Source: Bacteroidota bacterium
Lineage (GTDB): Bacteria > Bacteroidota > Bacteroidia > Flavobacteriales_F > PHOS-HE28
Assembly (NCBI GenBank): GCA_029573495.1
Contig: JAKQEI010000246.1
Span: forward strand, 1 to 64,000
Length of the DNA stretch: 64,000 nt
Direction of reading: 5' to 3'
The notes beneath the pieces were generated by a model, which worked only from the letters and a program-made list of their open reading frames with translations, did not search any database and was not told the origin of the DNA. How positions within the stretch are numbered: the stretch's first letter is position 1; the number at the start of each line of letters is the position of its first letter. Below, piece by piece: positions 39,928 to 49,213 of the stretch. The position numbers and the translations under genes are program-made.

Positions 39928-41097
39928 TCAGGAATAGGTGAAGGTGCCGTGCGGGCCCGTGAGCACGATCTCCTTGGAAGGCGCCGTCTCCACCCGGCCG
40001 ATCACCCTCGCCTCAATGCCGAAGGTCTCGGAGATGGCTATGATCTCCCGCGCTCGCGCCGGAGGAACGTAGAACTCCAAGCGGTGTCCCATGTTGAAGA
40101 CCTTGTACATCTCCTTCCAGTCGGCGCCGCTCATGCGCTGGATGGCCTCGAACAATGGCGGTGTCGGCAGTAGATCGTCCTTGATCACACGAAGTCCCTC
40201 GATGAAGTGCAGCACTTTGGTCTGCGCACCACCGCTGCAATGCACCATGCCATGCACTTCACCACGCATTGCGTCCAGGACCTGCCTGACCACCGGTGCA
40301 TAGGTACGTGTGGGTGAGAGGACGGCCTTCCCGAAGTCCAAGGGAGTGCCTTCCAATGGCTCGGTCAGGTCGGCCTGGCCGCTGTACACGAGATCCGCCG
40401 GCGTGCCGGGGTCGAAGGTTTCGGGGAATTCAGAGGCAAGGACCTTGGTGAACACATCGTGACGAGCGCTGGTCAGGCCATTGCTTCCCATGCCGGCGTT
40501 GTACCCATCCTCATAGGTGGCCCTTCCGGAACTGGCCAGGGCAACGATCACGTCTCCGGACCGTATCCGGGCATTATCAATGACCTGATCACGTCGCATC
40601 CTACAGACCACTGTACTGTCCACGATCACCGTCCGGACAAGATCACCCACATCGGCCGTTTCCCCGCCCGTACTGTGGATCCCGATCCCCAGGTCACGCA
40701 TGCGCTGCAGGAAGGCCTCCGTGCCTTCGATCAGCGCGGCGACCACCTCTCCGGGGACCAGGCGCTTGTTCCGTCCAATGGTGCTGCTGAGCAGGATTCC
40801 ATCCGTGGCACCCACGCAGAGAAGGTCATCCAGGTTCATCACGATGGCGTCCTGCGCGATACCGTGCCACACGGATACGTCACCGGTGCGTTTCCAGTAG
40901 GCGTAGGCCAGTGCGCTTTTCGTACCCGCACCGTCAGCGTGCATCACGATGCAATGGTCCGCATCACCGGTCAGACCGTCGGCGACCACCTTGCAGAAGG
41001 CCTTGGGGAAAAGTCCTTTGTCAAGGCCGGCTATGGCCTTGTGGACGTCCTCCTTGTCAGCAGAGACGCCGCGTTGCGCGTAACGGTCGATGCTCAT
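39928..41097 (-). CDS. purM: Phosphoribosylformylglycinamidine cyclo-ligase (AIR synthase)
   Basis: 389 residues from ATG 41097 ([17 protein letters not shown]), a better fit than the upstream ATG at 41121. Purine synthesis step 5, forming AIR from FGAM with ATP. Family segments: [10 protein letters not shown] (ATP/Mg site), [56 protein letters not shown]. Longer than E. coli PurM (345) as is typical for Bacteroidota. The 5' end follows a terminator by only 10 bases, see findings. Confidence 0.96.
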   Translation of the reverse strand: MSIDRYAQRGVSADKEDVHKAIAGLDKGLFPKAFCKVVADGLTGDADHCIVMHADGAGTKSALAYAYWKRTGDVSVWHGIAQDAIVMNLDDLLCVGATDGILLSSTIGRNKRLVPGEVVAALIEGTEAFLQRMRDLGIGIHSTGGETADVGDLVRTVIVDSTVVCRMRRDQVIDNARIRSGDVIVALASSGRATYEDGYNAGMGSNGLTSARHDVFTKVLASEFPETFDPGTPADLVYSGQADLTEPLEGTPLDFGKAVLSPTRTYAPVVRQVLDAMRGEVHGMVHCSGGAQTKVLHFIEGLRVIKDDLLPTPPLFEAIQRMSGADWKEMYKVFNMGHRLEFYVPPARAREIIAISETFGIEARVIGRVETAPSKEIVLTGPHGTFTYS

Positions 41098-41102
41098 GGT
41101 AA

Positions 41103-41140
41103 CAAATGGAAGAGCATCCACCTGGGGCGGATGCTCTTCC
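41103..41140 (-). terminator. Terminator of the PorE-like gene, tail overlapping a putative purM -7 box
   Basis: Perfect 12-bp stem (ggaagagcatcc / ggatgctcttcc) with a 9-nt loop, ending 15 bases beyond the stop at 41155. On the minus strand the tail reads catttgttaccATG; tccatttg (41103-41110) matches TAnnTTTG at 7 of 8 positions and overlaps the stem. Confidence 0.75.
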
Positions 41141-41154
41141 TTTCAATGCGCCAG

Positions 41155-43137
41155 CTAATTGGCCTTCGGCACGTAATCGTAGCCCAGGATCTTGAAGTCC
41201 GTCCGCCGGTTGCGCTGGTGGGCGGCCTCCTGCTCCTCCTTGGTGGCCATCTTCTTGATCACCTCCATGGCGATCACCGGTTCTTCGGCACCACGACCGA
41301 CCGGTACCAGACGGGCCGGATCGATACCACGCTGGATCAGGTAGTTCACGCAACTCTGGGCGCGGAGCTGGCTGAGCTCCATGTTGCCGCCTTTGTAGCG
41401 GCGGGTCGGACGTGCATCCGTGTGGGAGCGCAGTTCAACGACCAGGGTCGGGTTGTCCACCAGGGTCTGGAAGGCCAATTCCAAGGAATCCTTGCTCGCA
41501 TCCAGCAGATCGAACTTATCCACTTCGTAGATCACACTGGGCAGGTTCACCACACCGCCCTTGGCAGCCGGTTGCAGGAAGTACTCCTTCACGAAGGTGG
41601 TGCTTTCCTGCAGGTTCACGGTGGTCACCTGATCCTTCACCACCAGGTAACCCTCCTTCTCGGCAAGGATGCTGTAGGTGGTGTTCTCCTTGATGTAGCG
41701 GTCCTTGCCGTTCTCGATGAAAGTGAATCCACCGTTGTCATCGGTGATCGCGCTGAAGTTGCTTCCGTTGGTACCCACCACGCTGATCTTGGTACCCGGT
41801 AGAGGCTGTCCCGTGGCCTTGTCATAGGCGGTGCCCTGAAGGCCGAACACGAGGTCCGGCAGGTAGAAGCGCCAGATGTCATCCTGACCCTTGCCACCGG
41901 GACGGTTGCTGGTGAAGAAGCCGCGCTCCTCCTCATCCTCGAACACGATACCGAAGTCATCCGAGGAGCTGTTGATCGGGGACTTGAGGTTCTCGATGGC
42001 GGTCCACGTCTCTCCCGACTTCTCCGCGTGGAAGATGTCCATACCCCCCATGCCAGGTCGGCCCGTGGAAGAGAAGTACAGGCTGCCATCGTGACGAATG
42101 AAGGGGAACATCTCGTCCTTCGGCGTGTTCACTTCACCCAGGTTCACCGGAGAGCCGGTCGGCATGCCGTCCTTGTTCAACTTCACCATGTAGAGGTCCT
42201 TGCCGCCTTTGTGCCCGGGCCACTTCATATCGCTGGCGAAGACCAGCATGGTCTCGTCCTTGTCCAAGGCCGGATGTCCGATGGTGATCGTATCGTTCTT
42301 GTCCGGACGGAGCGCCAGCTTCACGGGCTCTGCATAATTGTTCCCCACCTTCTTGCTCACCCAGATGTCGCAGCCGTAGACTTTCTTCTTCTCCATAGGG
42401 CAGCGCGTGAAGTACATCATGGTGCGCTTGCTGTTGAAGATCGGCGCGCCTTCGTTCCCCTCGGTGTTGATGGAGATGGGCAATTTGGTCGGTTCGCTCC
42501 ACTTTCCAAGGCGGTCGCGGCTGCTGGTGAACAGGTCGCTGAAGCTTTCCCCGATGATCTGATCGGTCTCCGTTCCGGTCGATCCAGGTCGGGTGCTGGT
42601 GAAGACCACCATCTCGTTCTTCTTATCGGCGAACGCAGGCGTGAAATCGTATTGCTGCGTGTTCAACAGCACTTCCGGATCCACGCTGTAGCGGGTCGGG
42701 GAGTCCTTCCAAGCTTGTGCTTGCTGGCATTCCGCGATGCTGGCATCCGCCCGCACATCCCCGGGTTTCTTCTCCTTGAAGCGGTTGTAGGCGGCAATGG
42801 CATCGGCGTATTTCCCTTCCTGCTTCAGCATATCACCGATGTACAGGTAGGTGATCGGATCGGTGTACTGGGCCTTGTTCGCCTTCTCATACCACACGGC
42901 CGCCTGCTGCGCATCGCCCAACGCCTTGTAAGCCTCCCCCACTTTGAAGATCAGTTCGGCCTTGGTGCTGGCCTTCTTCTCCACGGTGTACGCCTTCTTG
43001 TACAGCTCAATGGCGTTGAAGTAGAAGCCCTTCTTGAACGCATCATCCGCTTCCTCCGCCAGTTTCCCTTGGGCGGCTGCCGTACTTACGAACAGGATGC
43101 TGACGAACAGGCTTGCCAGGAGTTTCCTTGATGTCAT
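41155..43137 (-). CDS. PorE-like TPR / PD40 beta-propeller / CNA-B / OmpA protein
   Basis: 660 residues from ATG 43137 (signal peptide MTSRKLLASLFVSILFVSTAAAQ). Domains in order: TPR repeats (about 24-150), a PD40-type beta-propeller (about 175-445), a carboxypeptidase-regulatory-like beta-sandwich (about 448-535, GLQGTAYDKATGQPLPG) and a C-terminal OmpA peptidoglycan-binding domain (about 540-655, with VELRSHTDARPTRR and RRTDFKI). This order is that of PorE, which links the T9SS to peptidoglycan in Porphyromonas gingivalis. Similar proteins of unknown role also exist in Bacteroidota, so PorE identity is inferred from architecture. Has its own promoter at 43176-43203 and terminator at 41103. 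Confidence 0.9.
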   Translation of the reverse strand: MTSRKLLASLFVSILFVSTAAAQGKLAEEADDAFKKGFYFNAIELYKKAYTVEKKASTKAELIFKVGEAYKALGDAQQAAVWYEKANKAQYTDPITYLYIGDMLKQEGKYADAIAAYNRFKEKKPGDVRADASIAECQQAQAWKDSPTRYSVDPEVLLNTQQYDFTPAFADKKNEMVVFTSTRPGSTGTETDQIIGESFSDLFTSSRDRLGKWSEPTKLPISINTEGNEGAPIFNSKRTMMYFTRCPMEKKKVYGCDIWVSKKVGNNYAEPVKLALRPDKNDTITIGHPALDKDETMLVFASDMKWPGHKGGKDLYMVKLNKDGMPTGSPVNLGEVNTPKDEMFPFIRHDGSLYFSSTGRPGMGGMDIFHAEKSGETWTAIENLKSPINSSSDDFGIVFEDEEERGFFTSNRPGGKGQDDIWRFYLPDLVFGLQGTAYDKATGQPLPGTKISVVGTNGSNFSAITDDNGGFTFIENGKDRYIKENTTYSILAEKEGYLVVKDQVTTVNLQESTTFVKEYFLQPAAKGGVVNLPSVIYEVDKFDLLDASKDSLELAFQTLVDNPTLVVELRSHTDARPTRRYKGGNMELSQLRAQSCVNYLIQRGIDPARLVPVGRGAEEPVIAMEVIKKMATKEEQEAAHQRNRRTDFKILGYDYVPKAN

Positions 43138-43175
43138 CACGTGCGTGTGGGTGAGTCGGGTTTTCCGGTTCCGGG

Positions 43176-43203
43176 CGAAGATAAGCAGATCCCGAAATGG
43201 CAA
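43176..43203 (-). promoter_or_regulatory. Promoter of the PorE-like gene
   Basis: TTG (43201-43203), 17-bp spacer and TATCTTCG (43176-43183) on the minus strand; one mismatch to TAnnTTTG. About 39 bases before the ATG. Confidence 0.6.
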
Positions 43204-43240
43204 GCACCGACTTTTTGTGGGGGATCCGCGCCGTTCGACC

Positions 43241-45433
43241 CTACCGCGTGAACATCAGTTCCCGCATCTTGGGCAGCGGCCAAAGCTCGTCGTCCACCAG
43301 GAGCTCGAGCTTGTCGCTATGGTACCGGATCCGATCCAGGAAGGGTTTGACCTCGTCGCAATACGCGATGGCCTTCTTCCGGGTGTCCTCCACCGCGTTC
43401 GCCTTCTTCCGGGCTTCGGTCATCTCCTCGACGAGGGAAACGATCAGATTCACATGTTCACTGATCTCTTCGATGAGCTTCACTTGGGTGGCACCCGCTT
43501 TTTTCGCCTTTTCGGCACCGAGCACCTCACGCAGGCCCCGCACGTTCTCCAGCAGCCTGTTCTGGTAGGCAATGGCCGTTGGCACGATGTGGTTCTGGGC
43601 GAGATCACCACATACGCGGCCTTCGATCTGGAGCTTGAGGACGTAGTTGTGCAGTTCGATCTCGTGCCTGGCCTCAAGCTCCTTGGCCGTGAGCACGCCC
43701 ATGCTGGCGAACAGTTCCTTCGTCTCCTTCCGCTCCCAAACGTCCAGGGCACGGGGTGTATCCGCGATATTGCTCAGGCCCCGCCTGGCCGCTTCCTGTT
43801 TCCAGGCTTCACCGTAACCGTTGCCTTCGAAGCGGATCGCCTTGCTTTCCACGATGAGGTCGCGCAACACGCGCAGTACGGCCTCATCCTTCTTCGTGCC
43901 CTTGTCGATCAATGCATCCACGCTCTTCTTGAAGGCCTGGAGCTGGTGGGCCACGATGGTATTGAGCACGGTCATCGCCGCGGCGCAGTTGGCGCTGCTG
44001 CCTACCGCCCGGAACTCGAACTTGTTCCCGGTGAAGGCGAACGGGCTGGTGCGGTTGCGATCCGTGTTGTCCAGCATCACCGAGGGGATCCGACCGATGT
44101 CCAGCTTAAGCTCGGTCTTGCGGTCCGGCGTCATCGCTCCTTTGATGTTCTTCTCCAACCCATCGAGCAGATTGCTCAGGTGCTCGCCGATGAACACGCT
44201 GATGATGGCTGGCGGGGCCTCGTTCGCACCCAGCCGGTGATCGTTCCCGGCGGAACCGATGCTGGCGCGAAGCACATCGGCGTGACGGTGGATGGCCTTG
44301 ATGGTGTTCACGAAGAAGGCCAGGAAGAGCATGTTCTCCTTCGGTGTCTTGGCGGGGCGCAGCAGGTTCTTGCCGGTGTTGGTGGCGAGGCTCCAGTTGT
44401 TGTGCTTCCCGCTGCCGTTGACGCCGGCGTAGGGCTTCTCGTGGAACAGCACGCGGAAGTGATGTTTCCGGGCCGTCTTCTCCATCACGTCCATGAGGAG
44501 CATGTTGTGGTCCACCGCGAGGTTGAGCTCCTCGAAGACCGGGGCACACTCGAACTGATTGGGAGCCACTTCGTTGTGGCGTGTCTTCACCGGGATGCCC
44601 AGCTTCAACGCCTCGGTCTCGAAATCGCGCATGAAGGCAACGGCCCGATCGGGAATGCTTCCGAAGTAGTGATCCTCCAATTGCTGGCCTTTCGCCGGCA
44701 AATGACCGAACATGGCACGTCCGGTCATCATGATGTCCGGGCGGGCATGGTAAAGGGCCTCATCGATGAGGAAATACTCCTGCTCCCAGCCCAGGGTGCA
44801 GGTCACCTTGGTCACGTCCTTGTCGAAGTACTGGCACACGGCCGTGGCGGCTTCGTCCACCGCTTTAATGGCGCGGAGCAGAGGCATCTTGAAGTCGAGG
44901 GCCTCACCCGTGTAACTGATGAAGATGGTGGGGATGCAGAGGGTACGCCCCATGATGAATGCCGGACTGCTCGGGTCCCAGGCCGTGTAGCCGCGGGCTT
45001 CGAAGGTGTTGCGGATGCCACCGTTCGGGAAGCTGCTCGCATCAGGCTCCTGCTGTACGAGCATGCTTCCGTCGAATCGCTCGATGCTGCGCCCCCCGCC
45101 AATGGGTTCGAAGAAGGCATCGTGCTTCTCGGCGCTCGTCCCGGTGAGCGGCTGGAACCAGTGGGTATAGTGGGTGGCGCCCTTGCTGGCGGCCCACTCC
45201 TTCATACCGCTGGCGACCTGGTCGGCCAGCTTGCGATCGATCCGTGACCCTTGATGAATGGCCTGCCGGACCGCGAACCAGGCGTCCTCCGTCAGGAACA
45301 TGCGCATGGCATCCTCGTTGAACACGTTGCTCCCGAAATACTCGGAGATCTTGGCCGTGGGCATTTCGACCACCTTCGGAGCACGGTTCATCACACTTTC
45401 CAGCGCCTGTTGACGGAATCGGGGGGTGTTCAT
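43241..45433 (-). CDS. glnN: Glutamine synthetase type III
   Basis: 730 residues, the large GSIII class. ATP-dependent formation of glutamine from glutamate and ammonia, cytosolic. Recognisable: LGWEQEYFLID (metal-binding Glu), KTRHNEVAPNQFECAPVFEE, NGSGKHNNWSLATNTGKNLL (active-site His/Asn), and FRAVGSSANCA. The N-terminal GSIII extension (FRQQALESVMNRAPKVVE...) and the long C-terminal helical region are present. Possible promoter box taccttcg at 45456-45463 on the minus strand. Confidence 0.95.
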   Translation of the reverse strand: MNTPRFRQQALESVMNRAPKVVEMPTAKISEYFGSNVFNEDAMRMFLTEDAWFAVRQAIHQGSRIDRKLADQVASGMKEWAASKGATHYTHWFQPLTGTSAEKHDAFFEPIGGGRSIERFDGSMLVQQEPDASSFPNGGIRNTFEARGYTAWDPSSPAFIMGRTLCIPTIFISYTGEALDFKMPLLRAIKAVDEAATAVCQYFDKDVTKVTCTLGWEQEYFLIDEALYHARPDIMMTGRAMFGHLPAKGQQLEDHYFGSIPDRAVAFMRDFETEALKLGIPVKTRHNEVAPNQFECAPVFEELNLAVDHNMLLMDVMEKTARKHHFRVLFHEKPYAGVNGSGKHNNWSLATNTGKNLLRPAKTPKENMLFLAFFVNTIKAIHRHADVLRASIGSAGNDHRLGANEAPPAIISVFIGEHLSNLLDGLEKNIKGAMTPDRKTELKLDIGRIPSVMLDNTDRNRTSPFAFTGNKFEFRAVGSSANCAAAMTVLNTIVAHQLQAFKKSVDALIDKGTKKDEAVLRVLRDLIVESKAIRFEGNGYGEAWKQEAARRGLSNIADTPRALDVWERKETKELFASMGVLTAKELEARHEIELHNYVLKLQIEGRVCGDLAQNHIVPTAIAYQNRLLENVRGLREVLGAEKAKKAGATQVKLIEEISEHVNLIVSLVEEMTEARKKANAVEDTRKKAIAYCDEVKPFLDRIRYHSDKLELLVDDELWPLPKMRELMFTR

Positions 45434-45455
45434 TAGAATTTTATCTTTTCAGCGA

Positions 45456-45463
45456 CGAAGGTA
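45456..45463 (-). promoter_or_regulatory. Possible -7 element of the glutamine synthetase gene
   Basis: taccttcg on the minus strand is one base from TAnnTTTG and lies 22 bases before the ATG. No TTG was found at the proper upstream distance. Confidence 0.4.
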
Positions 45464-45543
45464 TGCTGATCCCATGGGGGTGCCCTCTGAATTTTTGAAC
45501 ATTCTGACGCCCACCCCCCCATTAGAAGTAGGTCTCGAACGAA

Positions 45544-45568
45544 GAAAAGCACCGTTTCGGTGCTTTTC
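45544..45568 (-). terminator. tatA terminator
   Basis: Perfect 11-bp stem (gaaaagcaccg / cggtgcttttc) with a 3-nt loop just past the tatA stop; on the minus strand it is followed by ttcgttcg. Confidence 0.75.
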
Positions 45569-45578
45569 GGTTCCTGAA

Positions 45579-45905
45579 TCAGGGTTTATCCTTTTCCTCG
45601 GGAGGCGGCGGCTCGGGCGTCCCGCCTTCGCCGGGAGGTGGTGGGATCGCCGGTGGCTTCGCCTGCGCAGCGGCCACTTCCTGTTGGAAGGCCCGCCGCT
45701 GCTCGTTCACCGTGCGGGTCACCTCGTTGGCACCCCGCTGGATCTCGCGTTGCACCTCATTGCTCGCGTCGCGAACCTGCCGCATCGTCCGGCCCAGGGT
45801 CCGTGCGAGGTCGGGAATACCCTTGGAGCCGAAGAATAGCAGGGCGAAAAGCAGGATGATGATGAGTTCTCCCCCACTGATGTCGAATAGTAATGGCCGG
45901 CCCAT
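45579..45905 (-). CDS. tatA: Twin-arginine translocase subunit TatA/TatB
   Basis: 108 residues from ATG 45905 (MGRPLLFDISGGELIIILLFALLFFGSKGIPDLARTLG). Single N-terminal span, the conserved FFGSKGIPDLARTLGR hinge and amphipathic helix, then a charged helix and a proline-rich tail (PPPPGEGGTPEPPPPEEK). The Phe-Gly hinge is the TatA/TatE pattern, with FGSKGIPDLAR rather than the TatB Glu-Pro form, but the distinction is soft in this phylum. tatC is not adjacent. An ATG at 45965 would add 20 residues and lies beyond the terminator, so it is rejected. Confidence 0.88.
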   Translation of the reverse strand: MGRPLLFDISGGELIIILLFALLFFGSKGIPDLARTLGRTMRQVRDASNEVQREIQRGANEVTRTVNEQRRAFQQEVAAAQAKPPAIPPPPGEGGTPEPPPPEEKDKP

Positions 45906-45913
45906 GGTCGGGT

Positions 45914-45921
45914 CAAAAATA
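45914..45921 (-). promoter_or_regulatory. -7 element of tatA within the secDF terminator tail
   Basis: TATTTTTG on the minus strand, an exact TAnnTTTG match, made up of the U-tract just behind the secDF terminator stem; 8 bases separate it from the ATG at 45905. No TTG at 17-23 bases upstream, since that place is the hairpin. Confidence 0.45.
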
Positions 45922-45949
45922 GACCGGCCCGGAAGGTTCCGGGCCGGTC
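45922..45949 (-). terminator. secDF terminator
   Basis: Perfect 11-bp stem (gaccggcccgg / ccgggccggtc) with a 6-nt loop, followed on the minus strand by tatttttg; 19 bases after the secDF stop. Textbook Rho-independent terminator. Confidence 0.9.
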
Positions 45950-45968
45950 CAAGAGGAATGCGCAAGGA

Positions 45969-48900
45969 TCAGGCGGTGGCGAGCTTCGCCTCCTTCACCT
46001 TCTTGCGCTCCAGACGCGCCACCAGGTCAACAGCGATGCCGGAACCGATGAAGATGGACGAGTAGGTACCCACCAGCACACCGAAGAAGATACCGAACAC
46101 GAAGCCCTTGATGGCCACCCCGCCGAAGAGGTAGATGACCACGAGCACCAGCAGGGTGCAGAAGCCGGTGTTCACCGTCCGCCGCAATGTGCTGTTGAGC
46201 GCCTTGTTGAAGACGGTGACGGTATCCTCCCGCTTGTGATCACGCAGGTATTCACGGATCCTGTCGAACACCACCACGGTATCGTTGATCGAGTACCCGA
46301 TGACCGTCAGGATCACGCCGATGAAGGCTTCATCGATCTCCAGGGAGATCGGCAGGAGGCCCCAGAGCAGTGCATACAGGCCAAGCACGATCACCACGTC
46401 ATGGAAGAGCGAGATCAGCGCACTGAGGCCGTAGCTGAGGTTGTTGAACCGGATACCGATGTAGATGAACATGAATACCAGGGCGATGGAGACGGCGATC
46501 GCCGCGTTCCGCTTGATGTCATCGGAGATCGTGGCGTCCACCTTCCGGGTCTCTTCGATACGGTAGTCCACCCCGGTGAGCGCGAGGCCTTCGCGCAGCT
46601 TCGCCTCCACTTTCCCGTCCGTGGAAGCATCCAACTCATCGATCAGGTAGTTGGTCGTGATCTTCAGCTGGTGCTGGCTTCCGTAAGTCTTCGCCGTCAC
46701 CGTGTACTGGCGGCCACTGGCATCGGTCATCAACGGTTCCAAGGTCGCCTTGACCTGCTCGGAGTCCATGTCATCCTTGAAGTCGACCACGTAGGTGCGC
46801 CCCCCGGAGAAGTCGACACCCAGGTTGAAACCACGGGTCACCATGGCGCCGATGCTGAGCGCCACCAGCACGAAGGAGATGGCATAGTACATCTTGCGCT
46901 TGCCCATGAAGTCGTAGTTCGCGTTGGCCAGGATGTTCTCGGACCACTTGTTCCAGAAGGTGATGGTCTTACCCTTCTCCAAGCGCCACATCATGAGCAG
47001 GCGTGCGATGAAGATGGCGGTGAAAAGCGAGGTGAGGATACCGAGGCCGAGTGTGGTAGCGAAGCCACGGATCGGTCCAGAACCGAAGTAATACAGGATG
47101 ACCGCCGTGATGAACGAGGTGATGTTCGAATCGAGGATGGCCGAGAGCGCACCCTGGTTGCTGAAGGCCGCTTCCAGGGCTGGACGAAGCGCCCGGCCAG
47201 CCTTCATCTCATCACGGACACGCTCATTGATCAGCACGTTGGCATCCACCGCCATACCGATGGTAAGCACGATACCGGCGATGCCGCTCAGGGTCAGTGT
47301 GGCCTGCAAGGAGGCCATGCTTCCGAGCAGGAAGAACACGTTCGCCATGAGGGCCACATCCGCGATCCAGCCGGCCCGGGCATAGTACAAGCCCATCACA
47401 AGCAACACGCCGATCAGCGCGATCCCGAAGGAGACGAGGCCCTTGTTGATGTTCTCCTCACCGAGCGATGGACCCACCACCGTCTCATCGATGATGCGCG
47501 CCGGAGCAGGCAGCGCACCAGCCTTAAGGATGTTGGCCAGGTCCTCCGCCTCTTGGATCTGCTTGTTCAGGTCACCGGAACCCATGGAGATCGACGACCT
47601 GCCACCGCTGATCTCCCCTTGGACCACCGGTCCGCTGTAGACATAATCATCCAGCACGATGGCGACCACGCGTCCGATGTTCTCACCGGTCATCAGGCGC
47701 CACACCTGGGCCCCTTCGGCGTCCATCTGCATGTTCACCTCCACGGCGCCCTTGTAATCGAAGTCCTGGTTGGCAGTAACGATGGAGCTACCATCCAAGC
47801 GGGGCTTGCCGCCTTTAGGCACCTCCAGGGCATAAAGGCTCAGCACCTGCACTTTGCCGCCATCCTGGGTGTCATAGCTATCCGGTTTAGCGGTCCAAGC
47901 CAGCTTCACATCGGGCGGGAGCAAGGACTTCGCCGTGGCTGAACGCAGGTAGCCGTTCACGGCGGCCGTATCAGCTACCAAGGCGGTGCCCACGATGGGA
48001 CCTTTGGCCTGGTTGGAAGGTTGGAACACCGCGAACAACGGGTTCTTGCGGCGCAGCTCGGCACGTTCCGCTTCGGTCATCTCTTGGTTGGCGGTATCGG
48101 CCAGGAGGCTGTCCGCGGCAGCGGTGGAGTCGGCGACAACGGCCGCATCAGCCAGCGCGGTCGTATCAGCCATCGTCGTATCCGCCGCAACGGAGGTGCT
48201 ATCCACTGGTACCGCGATCTGGCCCAGGCGGGTGTTGATCCGCTCCAGGACCGGATACACCACCTCGTTATCCACCGTCTCCCAGAATTCAAGATTGGCG
48301 GTGCTCTGAAGCACTTTCCGCACCCGCTCCTTGTCCTTCACACCGGGCAGTTCGATCTGGATCCGACCGGAGAAGGCCTGCTTCTGGATCAAGGGCTGCG
48401 CCACACCGAACTTGTCGATACGGGTGCGCATGATCCGCTCCGTGTTCTCCACAGCCGCATTGGCCTCCTTGCGCAGGGCGGCGATGTAGTCCTCATCAGA
48501 GCCGTCGCGGGCGAAGAGGTCGCTACGGTCCGGCGTATAGAAGATGGCGGAGAGAGGGCCTCGACCCTGCACCTTCGCATACTCCTCACCGAAGAGGGTG
48601 ATGAAGTCGGCATCGCTGCTCAACATCCGCTGCCGAGCCGCATCCATGGCGGCAAGGAAAGATGGGTCTGTGCTATTGCCGCTGAGGTTCTCCACCAGTT
48701 CGGGGACGCTCACCTCCAAGGTCACCGCCATACCACCTTTGAGGTCAAGGCCCATGTTCATCTCGCGCTCCTTGCACTCGGCATAGCTGTACCCGAAAAC
48801 GGGGTACACCTTCTCGTCGCCGTGGGTGCGCAGGTAGCGGTTCTCGTAGATGATCTCGAGCGAATCGCGATCAAGTTCCGCCATGGCGGGCTCGGCCTGG

Positions 48901-49040
48901 ATCAGGGAGTCAACGGAATACCCGGCTTCCACCCGTGCACGCTTCTCCATCCGTGAGGTGAAGAAGGAGAAGGACAATTGCCACAAACACGCCAGCGCTA
49001 GTAGGATAGTGAAGATCCAAAGCGCGCCCCGATTCTGCAT
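45969..49040 (-). CDS. secDF: Protein translocase subunit SecDF (fused)
   Basis: 1023 residues from ATG 49040 (MQNRGALWIFTILLALACLW). RND-family proton-driven accessory of SecYEG. First membrane span near the N-terminus, large periplasmic P1 region (about 60-560), then the SecD set of spans (GLVSFGIALIGVLLVMGLYY ... GMAVDANVLINERVRDE, with the conserved DAN/N acidic pair), then the SecF half beginning GFNLGVDFSGGRTYVVDF and its spans, including TVIGYSINDTVVVFDRIRE. A long alanine/threonine-rich insert (TSVAADTTMADTTALADAAV) lies in the periplasmic part. The fused form is characteristic of Bacteroidota. Confidence 0.97.
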   Translation of the reverse strand: MQNRGALWIFTILLALACLWQLSFSFFTSRMEKRARVEAGYSVDSLIQAEPAMAELDRDSLEIIYENRYLRTHGDEKVYPVFGYSYAECKEREMNMGLDLKGGMAVTLEVSVPELVENLSGNSTDPSFLAAMDAARQRMLSSDADFITLFGEEYAKVQGRGPLSAIFYTPDRSDLFARDGSDEDYIAALRKEANAAVENTERIMRTRIDKFGVAQPLIQKQAFSGRIQIELPGVKDKERVRKVLQSTANLEFWETVDNEVVYPVLERINTRLGQIAVPVDSTSVAADTTMADTTALADAAVVADSTAAADSLLADTANQEMTEAERAELRRKNPLFAVFQPSNQAKGPIVGTALVADTAAVNGYLRSATAKSLLPPDVKLAWTAKPDSYDTQDGGKVQVLSLYALEVPKGGKPRLDGSSIVTANQDFDYKGAVEVNMQMDAEGAQVWRLMTGENIGRVVAIVLDDYVYSGPVVQGEISGGRSSISMGSGDLNKQIQEAEDLANILKAGALPAPARIIDETVVGPSLGEENINKGLVSFGIALIGVLLVMGLYYARAGWIADVALMANVFFLLGSMASLQATLTLSGIAGIVLTIGMAVDANVLINERVRDEMKAGRALRPALEAAFSNQGALSAILDSNITSFITAVILYYFGSGPIRGFATTLGLGILTSLFTAIFIARLLMMWRLEKGKTITFWNKWSENILANANYDFMGKRKMYYAISFVLVALSIGAMVTRGFNLGVDFSGGRTYVVDFKDDMDSEQVKATLEPLMTDASGRQYTVTAKTYGSQHQLKITTNYLIDELDASTDGKVEAKLREGLALTGVDYRIEETRKVDATISDDIKRNAAIAVSIALVFMFIYIGIRFNNLSYGLSALISLFHDVVIVLGLYALLWGLLPISLEIDEAFIGVILTVIGYSINDTVVVFDRIREYLRDHKREDTVTVFNKALNSTLRRTVNTGFCTLLVLVVIYLFGGVAIKGFVFGIFFGVLVGTYSSIFIGSGIAVDLVARLERKKVKEAKLATA

Positions 49041-49066
49041 GACGGATGGTTTTTCTAAAGAGGCGG

Positions 49067-49074
49067 CAAATATA
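49067..49074 (-). promoter_or_regulatory. -7 element of secDF
   Basis: TATATTTG on the minus strand, exact TAnnTTTG, 26 bases before the ATG at 49040. No clean TTG at 17-23 bases upstream. Confidence 0.6.
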
Positions 49075-49213
49075 GCGTTGTTGGGCACTGGGGAAAGGAG
49101 GTACCGATGGCTGGTATCGCGGGGGATGGAATGCCGTGGTTTTGAACAGATAGGCTTGCATGAACAGCACAGGGTGAGGTGCCGTGGGGATGGGATCCAC
49201 CCGACATTTGCAC

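Noticed and set aside
43034-45247. 737-residue open frame on the plus strand
   Set aside because: Antisense to glutamine synthetase III; composition as expected for a shadow frame.
46236-47942. 568-residue open frame on the plus strand
   Set aside because: Antisense to secDF, His/Asp/Gly-rich shadow.
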